A DNA stretch of 64,000 nt from assembly GCF_004135975.1 (NCBI RefSeq), contig NZ_CP026538.1, forward strand, positions 124,001 to 188,000, given 5' to 3'. This document shows, piece by piece, positions 1 through 8,364 of this stretch. Each line of letters starts with the position of its first letter. The stretch's first letter is position 1. Below the pieces are notes generated by a model, which saw only the letters and a list, made by a program, of their open reading frames with translations, was not told the DNA's origin and did no database searches. Origin of the DNA: Solidesulfovibrio carbinolicus (GTDB taxonomy: Bacteria > Desulfobacterota > Desulfovibrionia > Desulfovibrionales > Desulfovibrionaceae). A program made the translations under genes and the position numbers.

Positions 1-440
1 GCTTTGCCCAGTACCTGGCCGGCATGGCGTTCAACAACGCCTCCCTGGGTCATGTCCACGCCATGGCCCACCAGCTGGGCGGCTTCTATGACCTGCCGCA
101 CGGCGAATGCAACGCCATCCTGCTGCCCCACGTCGAGAAGTTCAACCTGATCGCCAAGGCCGAGAAGTTCGCCGCCATGGCCGAGATCATGGGCGAAAAC
201 ACCGCCGGCCTGTCCACCCGCGACGCCGCCGAACTGGCGCTCAAGGCCATCCGTCAGCTGTCCGCCGACGTCGGCATCCCGGCCGGCCTCATCGAGCTTG
301 GCAAGAAGTACGGCAAGGACGTCAAGGCCTCCGACATCCCGACCATGACCGGCAACGCCCAGAAGGACGCCTGCGGGTTCACCAACCCCCGCTGCCCGAC
401 CGACAAGGACGTGACCGACATCTACACCGCCGCCCTGTAA
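1..440 (+). CDS. Iron-containing alcohol dehydrogenase, C-terminal part (cut by window start)
   Basis: Only the last ~145 codons are present; the reading frame is open from base 3 and no start is visible. The fragment carries the metal-binding end of the Fe-dependent alcohol dehydrogenase family: a histidine-rich stretch (GHVHAMAHQLGG) followed by PHGECNAILLPHV, where the histidines bind the catalytic metal. The usual family length is about 380-390 residues. In Desulfovibrio such an enzyme sits directly upstream of hdr-flx and oxidises ethanol to acetaldehyde with NAD+; that role here is inferred from the fragment and from the hdr-flx genes that follow at 907. A strong terminator follows at 465-484, so the downstream operon probably has its own promoter. 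A second, full-length relative lies at 53403-54545 but is clearly diverged. Confidence 0.93.
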   Translation, partial: FAQYLAGMAFNNASLGHVHAMAHQLGGFYDLPHGECNAILLPHVEKFNLIAKAEKFAAMAEIMGENTAGLSTRDAAELALKAIRQLSADVGIPAGLIELGKKYGKDVKASDIPTMTGNAQKDACGFTNPRCPTDKDVTDIYTAAL

Positions 441-464
441 CAATCAGGAACGCGGGATGCGAAA

Positions 465-489
465 GGGGGGCCTTCGGGCCCCCCTCTTG
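465..489 (+). terminator. Intrinsic terminator after the alcohol dehydrogenase
   Basis: A perfect 8-bp GC stem (GGGGGGCC, 465-472) closes on the stable TTCG tetraloop and pairs with GGCCCCCC (477-484), followed by TCTTG. It begins 25 bases after the stop codon. The U-tract is poor, but stem strength and position fit a terminator separating the dehydrogenase from the hdr-flx operon. Confidence 0.75.
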
Positions 490-598
490 ACGAGCGGCCC
501 CGGGGATTTTCCCGGGCGGCACGTCACGCGGCAAACGATGATAACGGCAATCCGGCATGGCCCACGGCCGTGGCAGCGACCCGGCCATGCCTTCTTGC

Positions 599-741
599 GG
601 ACGCATTCTCAGGCCGAAAATGCGTCCGAACGGACCGAAAATGCGGCCCATGACGGCCGAAATTTTCCGACTTTGTACCAAAACGGCACAAGGTCACTAT
701 GCCAAAAATCTGGAGCTTTGGCATAACCACGCGACTACAAT
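599..741 (+). promoter_or_regulatory. Operator-rich control region upstream of hdrC
   Basis: Several inverted repeats are packed into this stretch. GGACGCATT (599-607) pairs with AATGCGTCC (619-627), spacer 11. CCGAAAATGCG occurs at 614-624 and again at 635-645, 21 bp apart (two helical turns), with a weaker CCGAAATTT at 657. TTGTACC (673-679) faces GGCACAA (685-691). TATGCCAAA (698-706) faces TTTGGCATA (717-725), a perfect 9-bp pair with spacer 10. A TACAAT at 736-741 could be a -10 box but lacks a good -35. A GG-N10-GC pair (844-845/856-857) is the best sigma54-like candidate but is otherwise a poor match. The repeats are seen directly; which proteins bind is unknown, with the NtrC-type regulator at 10658 an obvious candidate for some of them. 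Confidence 0.55.
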
Positions 742-906
742 CGGTTTTTTCCTCCAGGCTCGACGCCCGGTCCGGGGTGGCAAACACCTGACCGCCGTGC
801 TATCCACCCCGGACTGCGGTCGTCGTGCCCGCCGGGGGGGTCTGGGCGTCTGGGCGCTCCGCTAGCGATAGTGTCGTCACCTTTCACGTCAACCGGATAG
901 GATCGA

Positions 907-1467
907 ATGAACATCATCAATCTCACCCGCGATTATGACGAGGATTTCGTTCACAGGGTGGAGGAGGAGTCCGGTCAGAACGTCAGCCTGTGCTACCAGT
1001 GCGGGAACTGCACGGCCGGCTGTCCGTACACCTTTGCCTACGACATCCCCGTCAGCCAGATCATGCGCCTCGTCCAGGCCGGCCAGAAAAAGACCGTGCT
1101 TTCCAGCAAGTCCATCTGGCTGTGCGCCACCTGCGAATCCTGCACCACCCGCTGCCCCAACATGATCGACGTCGCCTGCGTCATGGACGTGCTGCGCCAC
1201 ATGGCCCGCCGCGAGGGCCTGGCCGCCGTGCCGCAGGTCAAGACGTTCTGGGACAGCTTCCTGGATTCCGTGCGCGCCCACGGCCGGGTTTTCGAACTCG
1301 GGCTGCTCATCAACTACGTCGCCAAGACCGGCCGGTTCTGGACCGACATGGACCTCGGCCCCAAGATCCTGCCCAAGGGCAAGCTCGGCTTCACGCCCCA
1401 CGACATTCAGGGCAAGGAGCACGTGGCCCGGATTTTCGAGCGTTTCGAGAGGGAGTCCAACTCATGA
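907..1467 (+). CDS. hdrC: Heterodisulfide reductase-like subunit C (HdrC)
   Basis: Small electron-transfer subunit of the cytoplasmic HdrABC-Flx complex. The 186-residue protein has two classic [4Fe-4S] motifs: C29-x2-C-x2-C-x3-C (CYQCGNCTAGCP) and C73-x2-C-x2-C-x3-C (CATCESCTTRCP), which relay electrons between HdrA and HdrB. The ATG at 907 follows a GGATAGGA-type ribosome site. It is the first gene of a tightly packed operon, and its stop overlaps the hdrB start (ATGA). In Desulfovibrio vulgaris the equivalent cluster is linked to ethanol formation and oxidation. The natural disulfide substrate in sulfate reducers is not CoM-S-S-CoB; DsrC has been proposed. Confidence 0.93.
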   Translation: MNIINLTRDYDEDFVHRVEEESGQNVSLCYQCGNCTAGCPYTFAYDIPVSQIMRLVQAGQKKTVLSSKSIWLCATCESCTTRCPNMIDVACVMDVLRHMARREGLAAVPQVKTFWDSFLDSVRAHGRVFELGLLINYVAKTGRFWTDMDLGPKILPKGKLGFTPHDIQGKEHVARIFERFERESNS

Positions 1468-2345
1468 GCGAAGCCATCGCCTACTACCCGGGCTGTTCGG
1501 GCCTGGGCACGTCCAAAGAGTACGACACCTCCACCCGGGCGGTGTGCGCCGCCCTGGGACTGTCCCTGGTGGACATCCCGGACTGGAGCTGTTGCGGCTC
1601 GTCTCCGGCCCACACCAAGGACCATGTGCTCTCCGCCGCCCTGGCCGCCCGCAACCTGCAGCTCGTGTCCGACATGGGGCTTAAGGCCGCGGCCACGCCC
1701 TGCCCGAGCTGCCTGACCAACCTGCGCACGGCCAACCACCGCTGCGAGGCCGCGCCCTTTAAGGCCAAGGTCGACAAGCTCCTGGACGACCCCTACGCCG
1801 GCGGCGTCAATGCCGTGTCCGTGCTCCAGGCCCTCACCGAGATGGTCGGGCTGGACGCCGTGAAATCGGCCGTCCGCACGCCGCTTAAAGGCCTCAAGGT
1901 GGCCTGCTACTACGGCTGCATCATGAACCGGCCGCCCGAGCTCATGGCCTTTGACGACTGCGAAAACCCCATGGCCATGGACAACATCCTGGCGGCCATG
2001 GGGGCCGAGGTCGTGCCCTTTCCGCTCAAGGTCGAGTGCTGCGGGGCCTCCTACGGCATCCCCCGGCCCGACGTGGTGGCCAAACTCTCCGGCAAGCTCC
2101 TGGACGTCGCCCAAAGCGTCGGCGCGGACATGGTCGCCGTGGCCTGCCCCTTGTGCCAGATGAACCTGGATCTGCGCCAGGGCCAGATCAACCGCGCCGG
2201 CGGCACCAACTACCGGATGCCGGTCCCTTACTTCACCCAGCTCATGGCCGTGGCCCTGAACATCGCGGACGAGGACATCGGGTTTGGCAAGCTCTGCGTG
2301 GACCCCAGGCCCGTCCTTTCCAAGGCCCTTGCGGTCGCGGACTAA
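1464..2345 (+). CDS. hdrB: Heterodisulfide reductase-like subunit B (HdrB)
   Basis: Catalytic subunit with two CCG domains, 293 residues. The first domain shows YYPGCSGLG, then DWSCCGSSPAH (C43-C44) and CPSC; the second shows CYYGCIMNRP, VECCGASYG and CPLCQMN. In methanogen HdrB these cysteines hold two non-cubane [4Fe-4S] clusters that cleave a disulfide. The start was set at ATG 1464, which overlaps the hdrC stop; the frame is open further upstream, but that part is shadow of hdrC. It is presumed to form the disulfide- (or DsrC trisulfide-) reducing end of the complex. Confidence 0.93.
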   Translation: MSEAIAYYPGCSGLGTSKEYDTSTRAVCAALGLSLVDIPDWSCCGSSPAHTKDHVLSAALAARNLQLVSDMGLKAAATPCPSCLTNLRTANHRCEAAPFKAKVDKLLDDPYAGGVNAVSVLQALTEMVGLDAVKSAVRTPLKGLKVACYYGCIMNRPPELMAFDDCENPMAMDNILAAMGAEVVPFPLKVECCGASYGIPRPDVVAKLSGKLLDVAQSVGADMVAVACPLCQMNLDLRQGQINRAGGTNYRMPVPYFTQLMAVALNIADEDIGFGKLCVDPRPVLSKALAVAD

Positions 2346-2364
2346 CAGCGAGGGAGCATAGGCA

Positions 2365-4323
2365 ATGCGAATCGGCGTTTTCGTCTGCCACTGCGGCAGC
2401 AACATCGAAGGCACGGTGGACACCGCGACCGTGGCCAAGGCGTCCCTGGATTTTCCCGAGGTCGTCTACGCCACGGACACCATGTACGCCTGCTCGGAAC
2501 CCGGCCAGGACGGCATCATCCAGGCCATCAAAGACAAAAACCTTACCGGCGTGGTGGTGGCTTCCTGCACCCCGCGCATGCACGAGCCCACCTTCCGCAA
2601 GGCCGTCGAACGGGCGGGGCTTAACCGCTTCATGTTCGAAATGGCCAACATCCGCGAGCACGTCTCCTGGATCGGCCGGGACCGCGAGGCCAATACCAAC
2701 AAGTCCGTGGATCTGGTGCGCATCGCCGTGGAAAAGCTGCGCCGCGACGCGCCGCTGATCCCCAGCAAGTTCTCGGTCAACAAGCGCGTCATGGTCATCG
2801 GCGGCGGCGTGGCCGGCATCCAGGCGGCCCTGGACTGCGCCGACGGCGGCCTTGAGGTCGTGCTGGTCGAGCGCGAATCCTCCATCGGCGGCAAGATGGC
2901 CAAGCTCGACAAGACCTTCCCCACGGTCGACTGTTCGAGCTGCATCCTGGGCCCCAAGATGGTCGACGTGGCCCAGCACCCCAACATCACGCTCCACGCC
3001 TACGCCGAAGTCGATTCCATCGGCGGCTACGTGGGCAACTTCCAGGTGCAGGTCAAAAAACGCGCCACCTACGTCGATTGGGAACTGTGCACCGGCTGCG
3101 GGGCCTGCATGGAGAAGTGTCCGAGCAAGAAAAACCCGGACGCCTTCAACGAAAAGATCGGTCCCTGCACCTCCATCAACATTCCCTTTCCCCAGGCCAT
3201 CCCGAAAAAAGCGGTCATCGACCCCACCACCTGCCGCCAGTTCGTCAAGGGCAAGTGCGGCGTGTGCGCCAAGGTCTGCCCGACCAAGGCCATCCGCTAC
3301 GACATGACCGATGAGATCGTCACCGAGGACGTCGGCGCCATCGTGGCCGCCACCGGCTACGACCTCTTCGACATCTCCAAGGTGACCGAGTACGGCGGCG
3401 GGCGCTACCCCGACGTCATCACCGGCCTGCAGTACGAACGCCTGCTGTCGGCCTCCGGCCCCACCGGCGGCCACATCAAGCGGCCCTCGGACGGCAAGGA
3501 ACCCAAAAACGTCGTCTTCATCCAGTGCGTGGGTTCGCGCGACAAGTCCCTGGACCGGCCGTACTGCTCGGGCTTCTGCTGCATGTACACGGCCAAGCAG
3601 ACCATCCTGACCAAGGACCATATCCCGGATTCCCAGTCCTACGTCTTCTACATGGACATCCGCTCTCCCGGCAAAATGTACGACGAGTTCACCCGCCGGG
3701 CCATGGAAGAGTATGGCGCGCGCTACATCCGGGGCCGCGTGGCCATGGTCTACCCCAAGGGCGACAAGATGATCGTGCGCGGGGCCGACACCCTGGCCGG
3801 CACCCAGGTCGAGATCGAAGCCGACCTGGTCGTCCTGGCCGCCGGCGCCGAAGCCGCCAAGGGCGCGCCCCAGCTGGCCGAGAAGCTGCGCATCTCCTAC
3901 GACAAGTACGGCTTTTTCATGGAAAGCCATCCCAAGCTCAAGCCCGTGGAGACCAACACCGCCGGCGTCTATCTGGCCGGTTCCTGCCAGGGTCCCAAGG
4001 ACATTCCCCAGTCCGTGGGCCAGGGCAGCGCCGCCGCCGCCAAGGTTTTGGCCCTGTTCTCCAAGGACATGCTGGAAAGCGATCCGCAGATCAGCCGCGT
4101 GGACATCAAGCGCTGCGTGGGCTGCGGCAAGTGCATCATGACCTGCCCGTTCAAGGCCATCAAGGAAGTCGAATTCCGGGGCCAGAAAAAGGCCGAGGTC
4201 ATCGAGACCGTCTGCCAGGGCTGCGGCATCTGCACCTCCACCTGCCCCCAGGGGGCCATCCAGCTGTCGCACTTCACGGACAACCAAATCCTCGCGGAGG
4301 TCAACGCCTTATGCCAGTCCTGA
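2365..4323 (+). CDS. hdrA: Heterodisulfide reductase-like subunit A (HdrA), FAD-dependent bifurcating core
   Basis: The 652-residue flavoprotein is the electron-bifurcating core of the complex. Visible features: an N-terminal CHCGSN cysteine motif (C8, C10), the FAD-binding GGGVAG at about 146-151, two central cluster motifs (CTGCGACMEKCP at 242-253, CGVCAKVCP at 298-306) and two C-terminal ferredoxin motifs (CVGCGKCIMTCP at 584-595, CQGCGICTSTCP at 617-628). In the family, HdrA splits an NADH or H2 electron pair between ferredoxin and the disulfide. SD-like GAGGGAGCATAGGC precedes the ATG. Its last 13 bases overlap flxD, indicating translational coupling. Length and motifs are typical. Confidence 0.95.
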   Translation: MRIGVFVCHCGSNIEGTVDTATVAKASLDFPEVVYATDTMYACSEPGQDGIIQAIKDKNLTGVVVASCTPRMHEPTFRKAVERAGLNRFMFEMANIREHVSWIGRDREANTNKSVDLVRIAVEKLRRDAPLIPSKFSVNKRVMVIGGGVAGIQAALDCADGGLEVVLVERESSIGGKMAKLDKTFPTVDCSSCILGPKMVDVAQHPNITLHAYAEVDSIGGYVGNFQVQVKKRATYVDWELCTGCGACMEKCPSKKNPDAFNEKIGPCTSINIPFPQAIPKKAVIDPTTCRQFVKGKCGVCAKVCPTKAIRYDMTDEIVTEDVGAIVAATGYDLFDISKVTEYGGGRYPDVITGLQYERLLSASGPTGGHIKRPSDGKEPKNVVFIQCVGSRDKSLDRPYCSGFCCMYTAKQTILTKDHIPDSQSYVFYMDIRSPGKMYDEFTRRAMEEYGARYIRGRVAMVYPKGDKMIVRGADTLAGTQVEIEADLVVLAAGAEAAKGAPQLAEKLRISYDKYGFFMESHPKLKPVETNTAGVYLAGSCQGPKDIPQSVGQGSAAAAKVLALFSKDMLESDPQISRVDIKRCVGCGKCIMTCPFKAIKEVEFRGQKKAEVIETVCQGCGICTSTCPQGAIQLSHFTDNQILAEVNALCQS

Positions 4324-4796
4324 CCGGCAAGGAACTGCGGATCGTCGGATTCCTGTGCAACTGGTGCTCCTACGGCGGCGCGGACACGGCAGGCGTTGGG
4401 CGGTTCAATCAGCCCACGGACCTGCGGATCATCCGCGTGCCCTGCTCCGGGCGCATTGATCCCCTGTTCATCGCCAAAACGCTCATTAACGGCGCCGACG
4501 GCGTCCTCGTCTCCGGCTGCCACCCGCGCGACTGCCACTACGCCGAGGGCAACTTCTACGCCCGCCGGCGTCTGGAAGTCCTCAAGCGCTTCCTGCCTAT
4601 CCTGGGCATCGACCCGGCCCGGTTCGACTACACCTGGGTCTCGGCCTCGGAAGGCCAGCGCTGGCAGAAGGTGGTGACGGTCTTTACCGAACAGATTCAC
4701 GCCCTGGGACCGGCGACGCGCCACGAGAACGTGTCCCCGGAACTGTTGGCCAAGGTCGCTTCGGCCATCCAAGGAGGCAACCGTGTCGCGGCTTGA
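4311..4796 (+). CDS. flxD: FlxD / MvhD-type iron-sulfur subunit
   Basis: Of 161 residues, with the MvhD-family cysteines C16-x2-C19 (FLCNWCSYGG), C45 (PCSGRID) and C70-x4-C75 (GCHPRDC). MvhD carries a [2Fe-2S] cluster that connects the electron-input module to HdrA. Here the input module is the flavin enzyme FlxA rather than a NiFe hydrogenase. The start at 4311 lies inside the hdrA 3' end (13-base overlap), and the stop overlaps the start of flxC by 14 bases, so the three genes are translationally linked. The symbol follows the published flxABCD-hdrABC naming in D. vulgaris. Confidence 0.9.
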   Translation: MPVLTGKELRIVGFLCNWCSYGGADTAGVGRFNQPTDLRIIRVPCSGRIDPLFIAKTLINGADGVLVSGCHPRDCHYAEGNFYARRRLEVLKRFLPILGIDPARFDYTWVSASEGQRWQKVVTVFTEQIHALGPATRHENVSPELLAKVASAIQGGNRVAA

Positions 4797-5754
4797 CGCT
4801 CTTAAAACCCGCATCAAGGAGGCTTTGCCCGGCCTTGAATGCGTCATCGGTTGGCAGAAAGGCTACGACGCCCTGCACAACACGCCGCTGTTCATCCGCG
4901 GCGAGGCCGACGTGGACAAGCTGGAGTGGGGGGCGCTCAACGTCCACAATCCGGCCGTCTACCTGCCGAGCTTTGCCGGCAAGAAGGTCGGCGTGGTGGT
5001 CAAGGGCTGCGACTCCCGCTCGGTGGTCGAACTGCTCCAGGAAAAACTCATTGACCGCGACAACGTCGTGATCTTCTCCGCCGGCTGCGACGGCGTGGTG
5101 GACATCGCCAAGGTGCGGGCCAAGCTGGCTGCCGCCGGATTAAACGCCGGCAACGCCGAAAAGGTGGCCGTGGACGGCAAGACCGTCACCGTCACCGCCG
5201 CCGGCAAGGCCGTGTCCATGCCCATGGCCGAGGTGGCCGCCGACAAGTGCCTGCGCTGCCAGTTCCCCAACGCCGTGCTGGCCGACGCCTTTGTGGGCGA
5301 CCCGGCTCCCCAGGTCCAGGCCGCGCCGGCCGCCGACGCCGACCTGGCCGCCCTGGACGCCATGAGCGTGCCCGAGCGCATGGCTTTCTGGCGCTACCAC
5401 ATGGACCGCTGCATCCGCTGCTACGCCTGCCGCAACGCCTGCCCCATGTGCGTGTGCCGCGACCACTGCATCGCCCAGAGCCGCGAGCCTCACTGGCTGA
5501 GCCAGGAAGACTCGGTGACGGAAAAGCTGATGTTCCAGGTGGTCCACGCCATGCACCTGGCCGGCCGGTGCACGGAATGCGGCGAATGCCAGCGGGCCTG
5601 CCCCATGGATATCCCGGTTCTGGCGCTCAAGAAGCACCTCAACCGCACCATCCACGACCTGTTCAACTACCAGGCCGGTGTTGACGTTGCCGCGATCCCG
5701 CCGCTTTTGCAGTTTAAGCTCGAGGAAGACAACATCAAGGAGCGAAGCTGGTAA
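4783..5754 (+). CDS. flxC: FlxC-like iron-sulfur protein of the Flx-Hdr complex
   Basis: A 323-residue cytoplasmic protein. The N-terminal half resembles FrhB/HdrA-accessory ferredoxin proteins (VVKGCDSRSVVELLQ, and a lone CLRCQFPN motif). The C-terminal half has two ferredoxin motifs, CIRCYACRNACPMC with a further C-x-C, and CTECGECQRACPMDIP. Members of this family pass electrons between FlxA and FlxB/D. The assignment of C rather than B is by position between flxD and flxB and could be swapped. Overlaps flxD by 14 bases and flxB by one base (TAATG). Confidence 0.82.
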   Translation: MSRLDALKTRIKEALPGLECVIGWQKGYDALHNTPLFIRGEADVDKLEWGALNVHNPAVYLPSFAGKKVGVVVKGCDSRSVVELLQEKLIDRDNVVIFSAGCDGVVDIAKVRAKLAAAGLNAGNAEKVAVDGKTVTVTAAGKAVSMPMAEVAADKCLRCQFPNAVLADAFVGDPAPQVQAAPAADADLAALDAMSVPERMAFWRYHMDRCIRCYACRNACPMCVCRDHCIAQSREPHWLSQEDSVTEKLMFQVVHAMHLAGRCTECGECQRACPMDIPVLALKKHLNRTIHDLFNYQAGVDVAAIPPLLQFKLEEDNIKERSW

Positions 5755-6800
5755 TGGCCGCCGTCAAATACATCCCCCGGGAGAAACTCCCCGAGTGGCT
5801 CAAGGCCCTGGCCGCCCAAAGCCGGGTGCTCGTCCCCGTCGAGGAAGGCGGCAGCGTGGTGTTCCGGCAATACGACCCGGCCCGCGCTCCGGTCTTCGGT
5901 TCCGACGCCACGGCCCCGCCCAAGGGCGCGGTCTTCCCGGCCAGCCAGGAGCTTTTCAGCTACGCCTACGGCAAGGAAGGCGAGGACCACGCCCCGACCC
6001 TCAAACTTGATCCCAAGACCGAAGCCCAGCCCACGGTGGTCTTCGGCTCCAAGCCCTGCGGCGCGCGCGGATTTCTCATCTTCGACCGCGTCTACATGGG
6101 CAAGAAGTTCCCGGACCCGTATTACATCGCCGCCCGTGAAGCCACGGTGTTCGTGACCATGGCCTGCGCCACGGTGGAGAACACCTGCTTTTGCCACTGG
6201 GTCGGCTCCGGCCCGGCCGACGCGGCCGGCTCGGATGTGCTCTTAACCCCGGTCGAAGGCGGCTACACCGTCGAGGCCGTAAGCGAGAAGGGCGCGAAGT
6301 TCCTGGACAACCCGGCCCTGGCCGACGGCGCGGCCAAGGCCGCCGAGGCCGAGGCCGTGAAAAAGGCCAGCCGCGACGCCCTGGGCGAAGCCCCGGACAT
6401 CGCCTCCTCGCCGGCGGCGCTTTTGGCGCTCTTCGACGACATGGAGTTCTGGCGCGACCAGTCCGACAAGTGCGTGAGCTGCGGGGCCTGCACCTACCTG
6501 TGCCCCACCTGCTACTGCTTCTCCATCACCGACGAAGGCACGGGCACGGCCGGCCGGCGGATGCGCTCCTGGGACGCCTGCATGCACTTCCAGTTCACCC
6601 TGGAAGCCTCGGGCCACAACCCGCGTCCGACCAAGGCCCATCGCCTCAAAAACCGCGTCGGCCACAAGTTCAGCTACTACCCGACCCTGCACGACGGGCT
6701 TATCGCCTGCTGCGGCTGCGGGCGCTGCGTGAAAAGCTGCCCGGTCTCGGTGGACATCCGCGAGATCGTGCAAAACGCCGTGGCCAAGGCCAAGGGCTAG
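5754..6800 (+). CDS. flxB: FlxB-like iron-sulfur protein (anaerobic sulfite reductase A-like)
   Basis: A 348-residue protein of the AsrA-like 4Fe-4S family, predicted soluble. Motifs: GSKPCGARGF in the N-terminal part, then CVSCGACTYLCPTCYC and a C-terminal CCGCGRCVKSCPVSVDI. AsrA/AsrB-like pairs couple an FeS protein to a flavin NAD(P)H reductase, which here is flxA (6811). The gene starts within the flxC stop codon (TAATG), so the whole hdrC-to-flxB run is translationally coupled except for the 19-base gap before hdrA. Expected role: an electron wire from the FAD of FlxA to HdrA. Confidence 0.85.
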   Translation: MAAVKYIPREKLPEWLKALAAQSRVLVPVEEGGSVVFRQYDPARAPVFGSDATAPPKGAVFPASQELFSYAYGKEGEDHAPTLKLDPKTEAQPTVVFGSKPCGARGFLIFDRVYMGKKFPDPYYIAAREATVFVTMACATVENTCFCHWVGSGPADAAGSDVLLTPVEGGYTVEAVSEKGAKFLDNPALADGAAKAAEAEAVKKASRDALGEAPDIASSPAALLALFDDMEFWRDQSDKCVSCGACTYLCPTCYCFSITDEGTGTAGRRMRSWDACMHFQFTLEASGHNPRPTKAHRLKNRVGHKFSYYPTLHDGLIACCGCGRCVKSCPVSVDIREIVQNAVAKAKG

Positions 6801-6810
6801 AGGTTTACCC

Positions 6811-7647
6811 ATGACCGATCCATTCAATCCCTATCTGCCGGAAGTGGCCACCATCCTGGAGACCGTCCAGGAGACCCACAACATCATGACCTTCCGGGTG
6901 CGTTTCGACGACGAAGCCAAGATGAAGGCCTTCACCTTCGAGCCGGGGCAGGTGGGCCAGCTGTCCGCCCCGGGCATCGGCGAATCGACCTTCGTCATCA
7001 ACTCGCCCCCCACCCGCATGGACTACCTCCAGTTCTCGGTCATGCGGGCCGGCGAAGTGACGGCCAAGCTGCATACGCTCACGGCCGGCGACAAGATCGG
7101 CGTGCGCGCGCCCCTGGGGAATTCCTTCCCCGTGGCCGACATGAAGGGCAAGGACATCGTGTTCGTCGGCGGCGGCATCGGCATGGCCCCGCTGCGCACG
7201 CTGTTCCTCTACATGCTCGACAACCGGGCCGACTTCGGCAAGATCCGCCTGCTCTACGGCGCGCGTTCGCCCCTGGACATGGCCTTTTCCGCCGAACTGC
7301 CCGAGTGGACCGGACGCAGCGACATCGAAACCACGCTGACCATCGACCGCGAGGCCGAGGGCTGGCAGCACAAGGTGGGCCTTATCCCCAACGTACTGCT
7401 GGAAATGGCCCCGGCGGCCGACAACTGCGTGGCCATCACCTGCGGCCCGCCCATCATGATCAAGTTCACCCTGGAAGCTCTCAAAAAGCTGGGCTTTGCC
7501 GATGAACAGATCGTGACCACGCTGGAAAAGCGCATGAAGTGCGGCATCGGCATCTGCGGCCGTTGCAACATCGGCACCAGCTACGTCTGCGTGGACGGCC
7601 CGGTGTACACCTACGCCCAGCTCAAACAGCTCCCCAACGAACTGTAA
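6811..7647 (+). CDS. flxA: FlxA, NAD(P)H-oxidising FAD/[2Fe-2S] subunit
   Basis: A 278-residue ferredoxin-NADP reductase-fold protein (PyrK/AsrB type). The N-terminal flavin domain contains STFVINSPP; a nucleotide-binding GGGIGMAPLRTL follows near residues 117-128; four C-terminal cysteines (C244-x4-C249-x2-C252, then one in SYVC) match the [2Fe-2S] site of this family. It should oxidise NADH in the cytosol and feed HdrA, allowing bifurcation or, in reverse, NADH formation from ferredoxin and a thiol. Last recognisable gene of the hdr-flx operon; a repeat hairpin at 7702-7724 separates it from the next gene. Confidence 0.9.
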   Translation: MTDPFNPYLPEVATILETVQETHNIMTFRVRFDDEAKMKAFTFEPGQVGQLSAPGIGESTFVINSPPTRMDYLQFSVMRAGEVTAKLHTLTAGDKIGVRAPLGNSFPVADMKGKDIVFVGGGIGMAPLRTLFLYMLDNRADFGKIRLLYGARSPLDMAFSAELPEWTGRSDIETTLTIDREAEGWQHKVGLIPNVLLEMAPAADNCVAITCGPPIMIKFTLEALKKLGFADEQIVTTLEKRMKCGIGICGRCNIGTSYVCVDGPVYTYAQLKQLPNEL

Positions 7648-7691
7648 GAGTCCACGCACGAAGACAAAGACGGGAGCCGACACGCTCCCAT

Positions 7692-7742
7692 TCCGGGGGG
7701 ACCGGGGGGGATGATCCCCCCCCGGCCGCCGGAGGCCTCTTC
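7692..7742 (-). repeat. REP-like intergenic hairpin repeat, copy 1
   Basis: Reads, on the minus strand, as the block GAGGCCTCCGGCGGCC followed by a hairpin (CCCCCCC-AT/AT-GGGGGGG) and a C-rich/G-rich tail, matching the other family members at 12001, 14359, 15136, 28688, 37024, 42043, 48972 and 62041. It lies between flxA and the ferritin-like gene and may also attenuate transcription there. Confidence 0.7.
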
Positions 7743-7757
7743 AAAAGGAGACGCGAC

Positions 7758-8249
7758 ATGGCTCGTTTTTTCAGCGCCAGCGACATTGTCGGCACGGCCA
7801 TCGAGATCGAGCGCCGGGGCCGCAACGTTTACAGCAAGGCGGCGGCTGCCGCCACGAATCCCGACGTCAAAAGCTTCCTGGAGTTCTTTGCCGGCGAGGA
7901 AGCCCGCCATCAGGCCATTTTCGAGGCCATGGCCGGGCGCATCGCCAAGATCGAGGTGCCGGCCGGCAGCGATGAGGAAGAGTACATGGACTATGTCCAG
8001 GCCCTGCTCGACTCCCACGCGCTTTTCTGCGGCGGAGCCCCCGAAAAGGATCTGGCCAACGCTTCCGACGCCATTGCCGCCATTGAGCTGGCCGCCCGCT
8101 TCGAAAAAGACACCATCCTCTACTTCCGCGAGATGATGGACCTGCTGCCGCCGGCTGAGTCCGGCATCGTCAAGCAGTGTCTGGACGAAGAGCGCGGCCA
8201 CCTGCGCCAGTTGACCAAGATGCTGGCCACCCTTCGCCGCAGCGCCTAA
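7758..8249 (+). CDS. Ferritin-like diiron protein (rubrerythrin domain only)
   Basis: A 163-residue, all-helical protein with the spacing of the ferritin/rubrerythrin family: EIERRGRNVY, then EEARHQAIFEAM (ExxH), then ARFEKDTILYF and DEERGHLRQL (ExxxH). These glutamates and histidines form a diiron site that, in the family, reduces peroxide or O2. The rubredoxin domain of classical rubrerythrin is absent, so it needs an outside electron donor. ATG 7758 is chosen because AAAAGGAG sits 9 bases upstream. It follows the Flx operon on the same strand and could be read through. Function as peroxide defence is inferred from family only. Confidence 0.88.
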   Translation: MARFFSASDIVGTAIEIERRGRNVYSKAAAAATNPDVKSFLEFFAGEEARHQAIFEAMAGRIAKIEVPAGSDEEEYMDYVQALLDSHALFCGGAPEKDLANASDAIAAIELAARFEKDTILYFREMMDLLPPAESGIVKQCLDEERGHLRQLTKMLATLRRSA

Positions 8250-8364
8250 CCGTCCGAGACGGGACGGCCGGCTTGGGCCGGGCGTCCCGAAACCGCGCGT
8301 TTGGGGCCGGCGGCAGGTGATTGCCGCGTCGCCGGCCCAAACGCCAGCCGGGGGGAGGACGATC

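Noticed and set aside
843-857. Possible sigma54 promoter for hdrC (GG-N10-GC)
   Set aside because: Only the GG and GC match; both -24 and -12 boxes deviate strongly, so it is mentioned but not called as a promoter.
441-906. Small open frames upstream of hdrC (for example 457-726)
   Set aside because: They overlap the operator array, lack ribosome sites and recognisable sequence; treated as regulatory DNA.
2242-4287. Long antisense open frame (681 codons, minus strand) across hdrA and flanks
   Set aside because: It is the shadow of GC-rich hdrB-hdrA-flxD coding sequence; it has alanine/glycine/histidine-rich low-complexity content and no family features.
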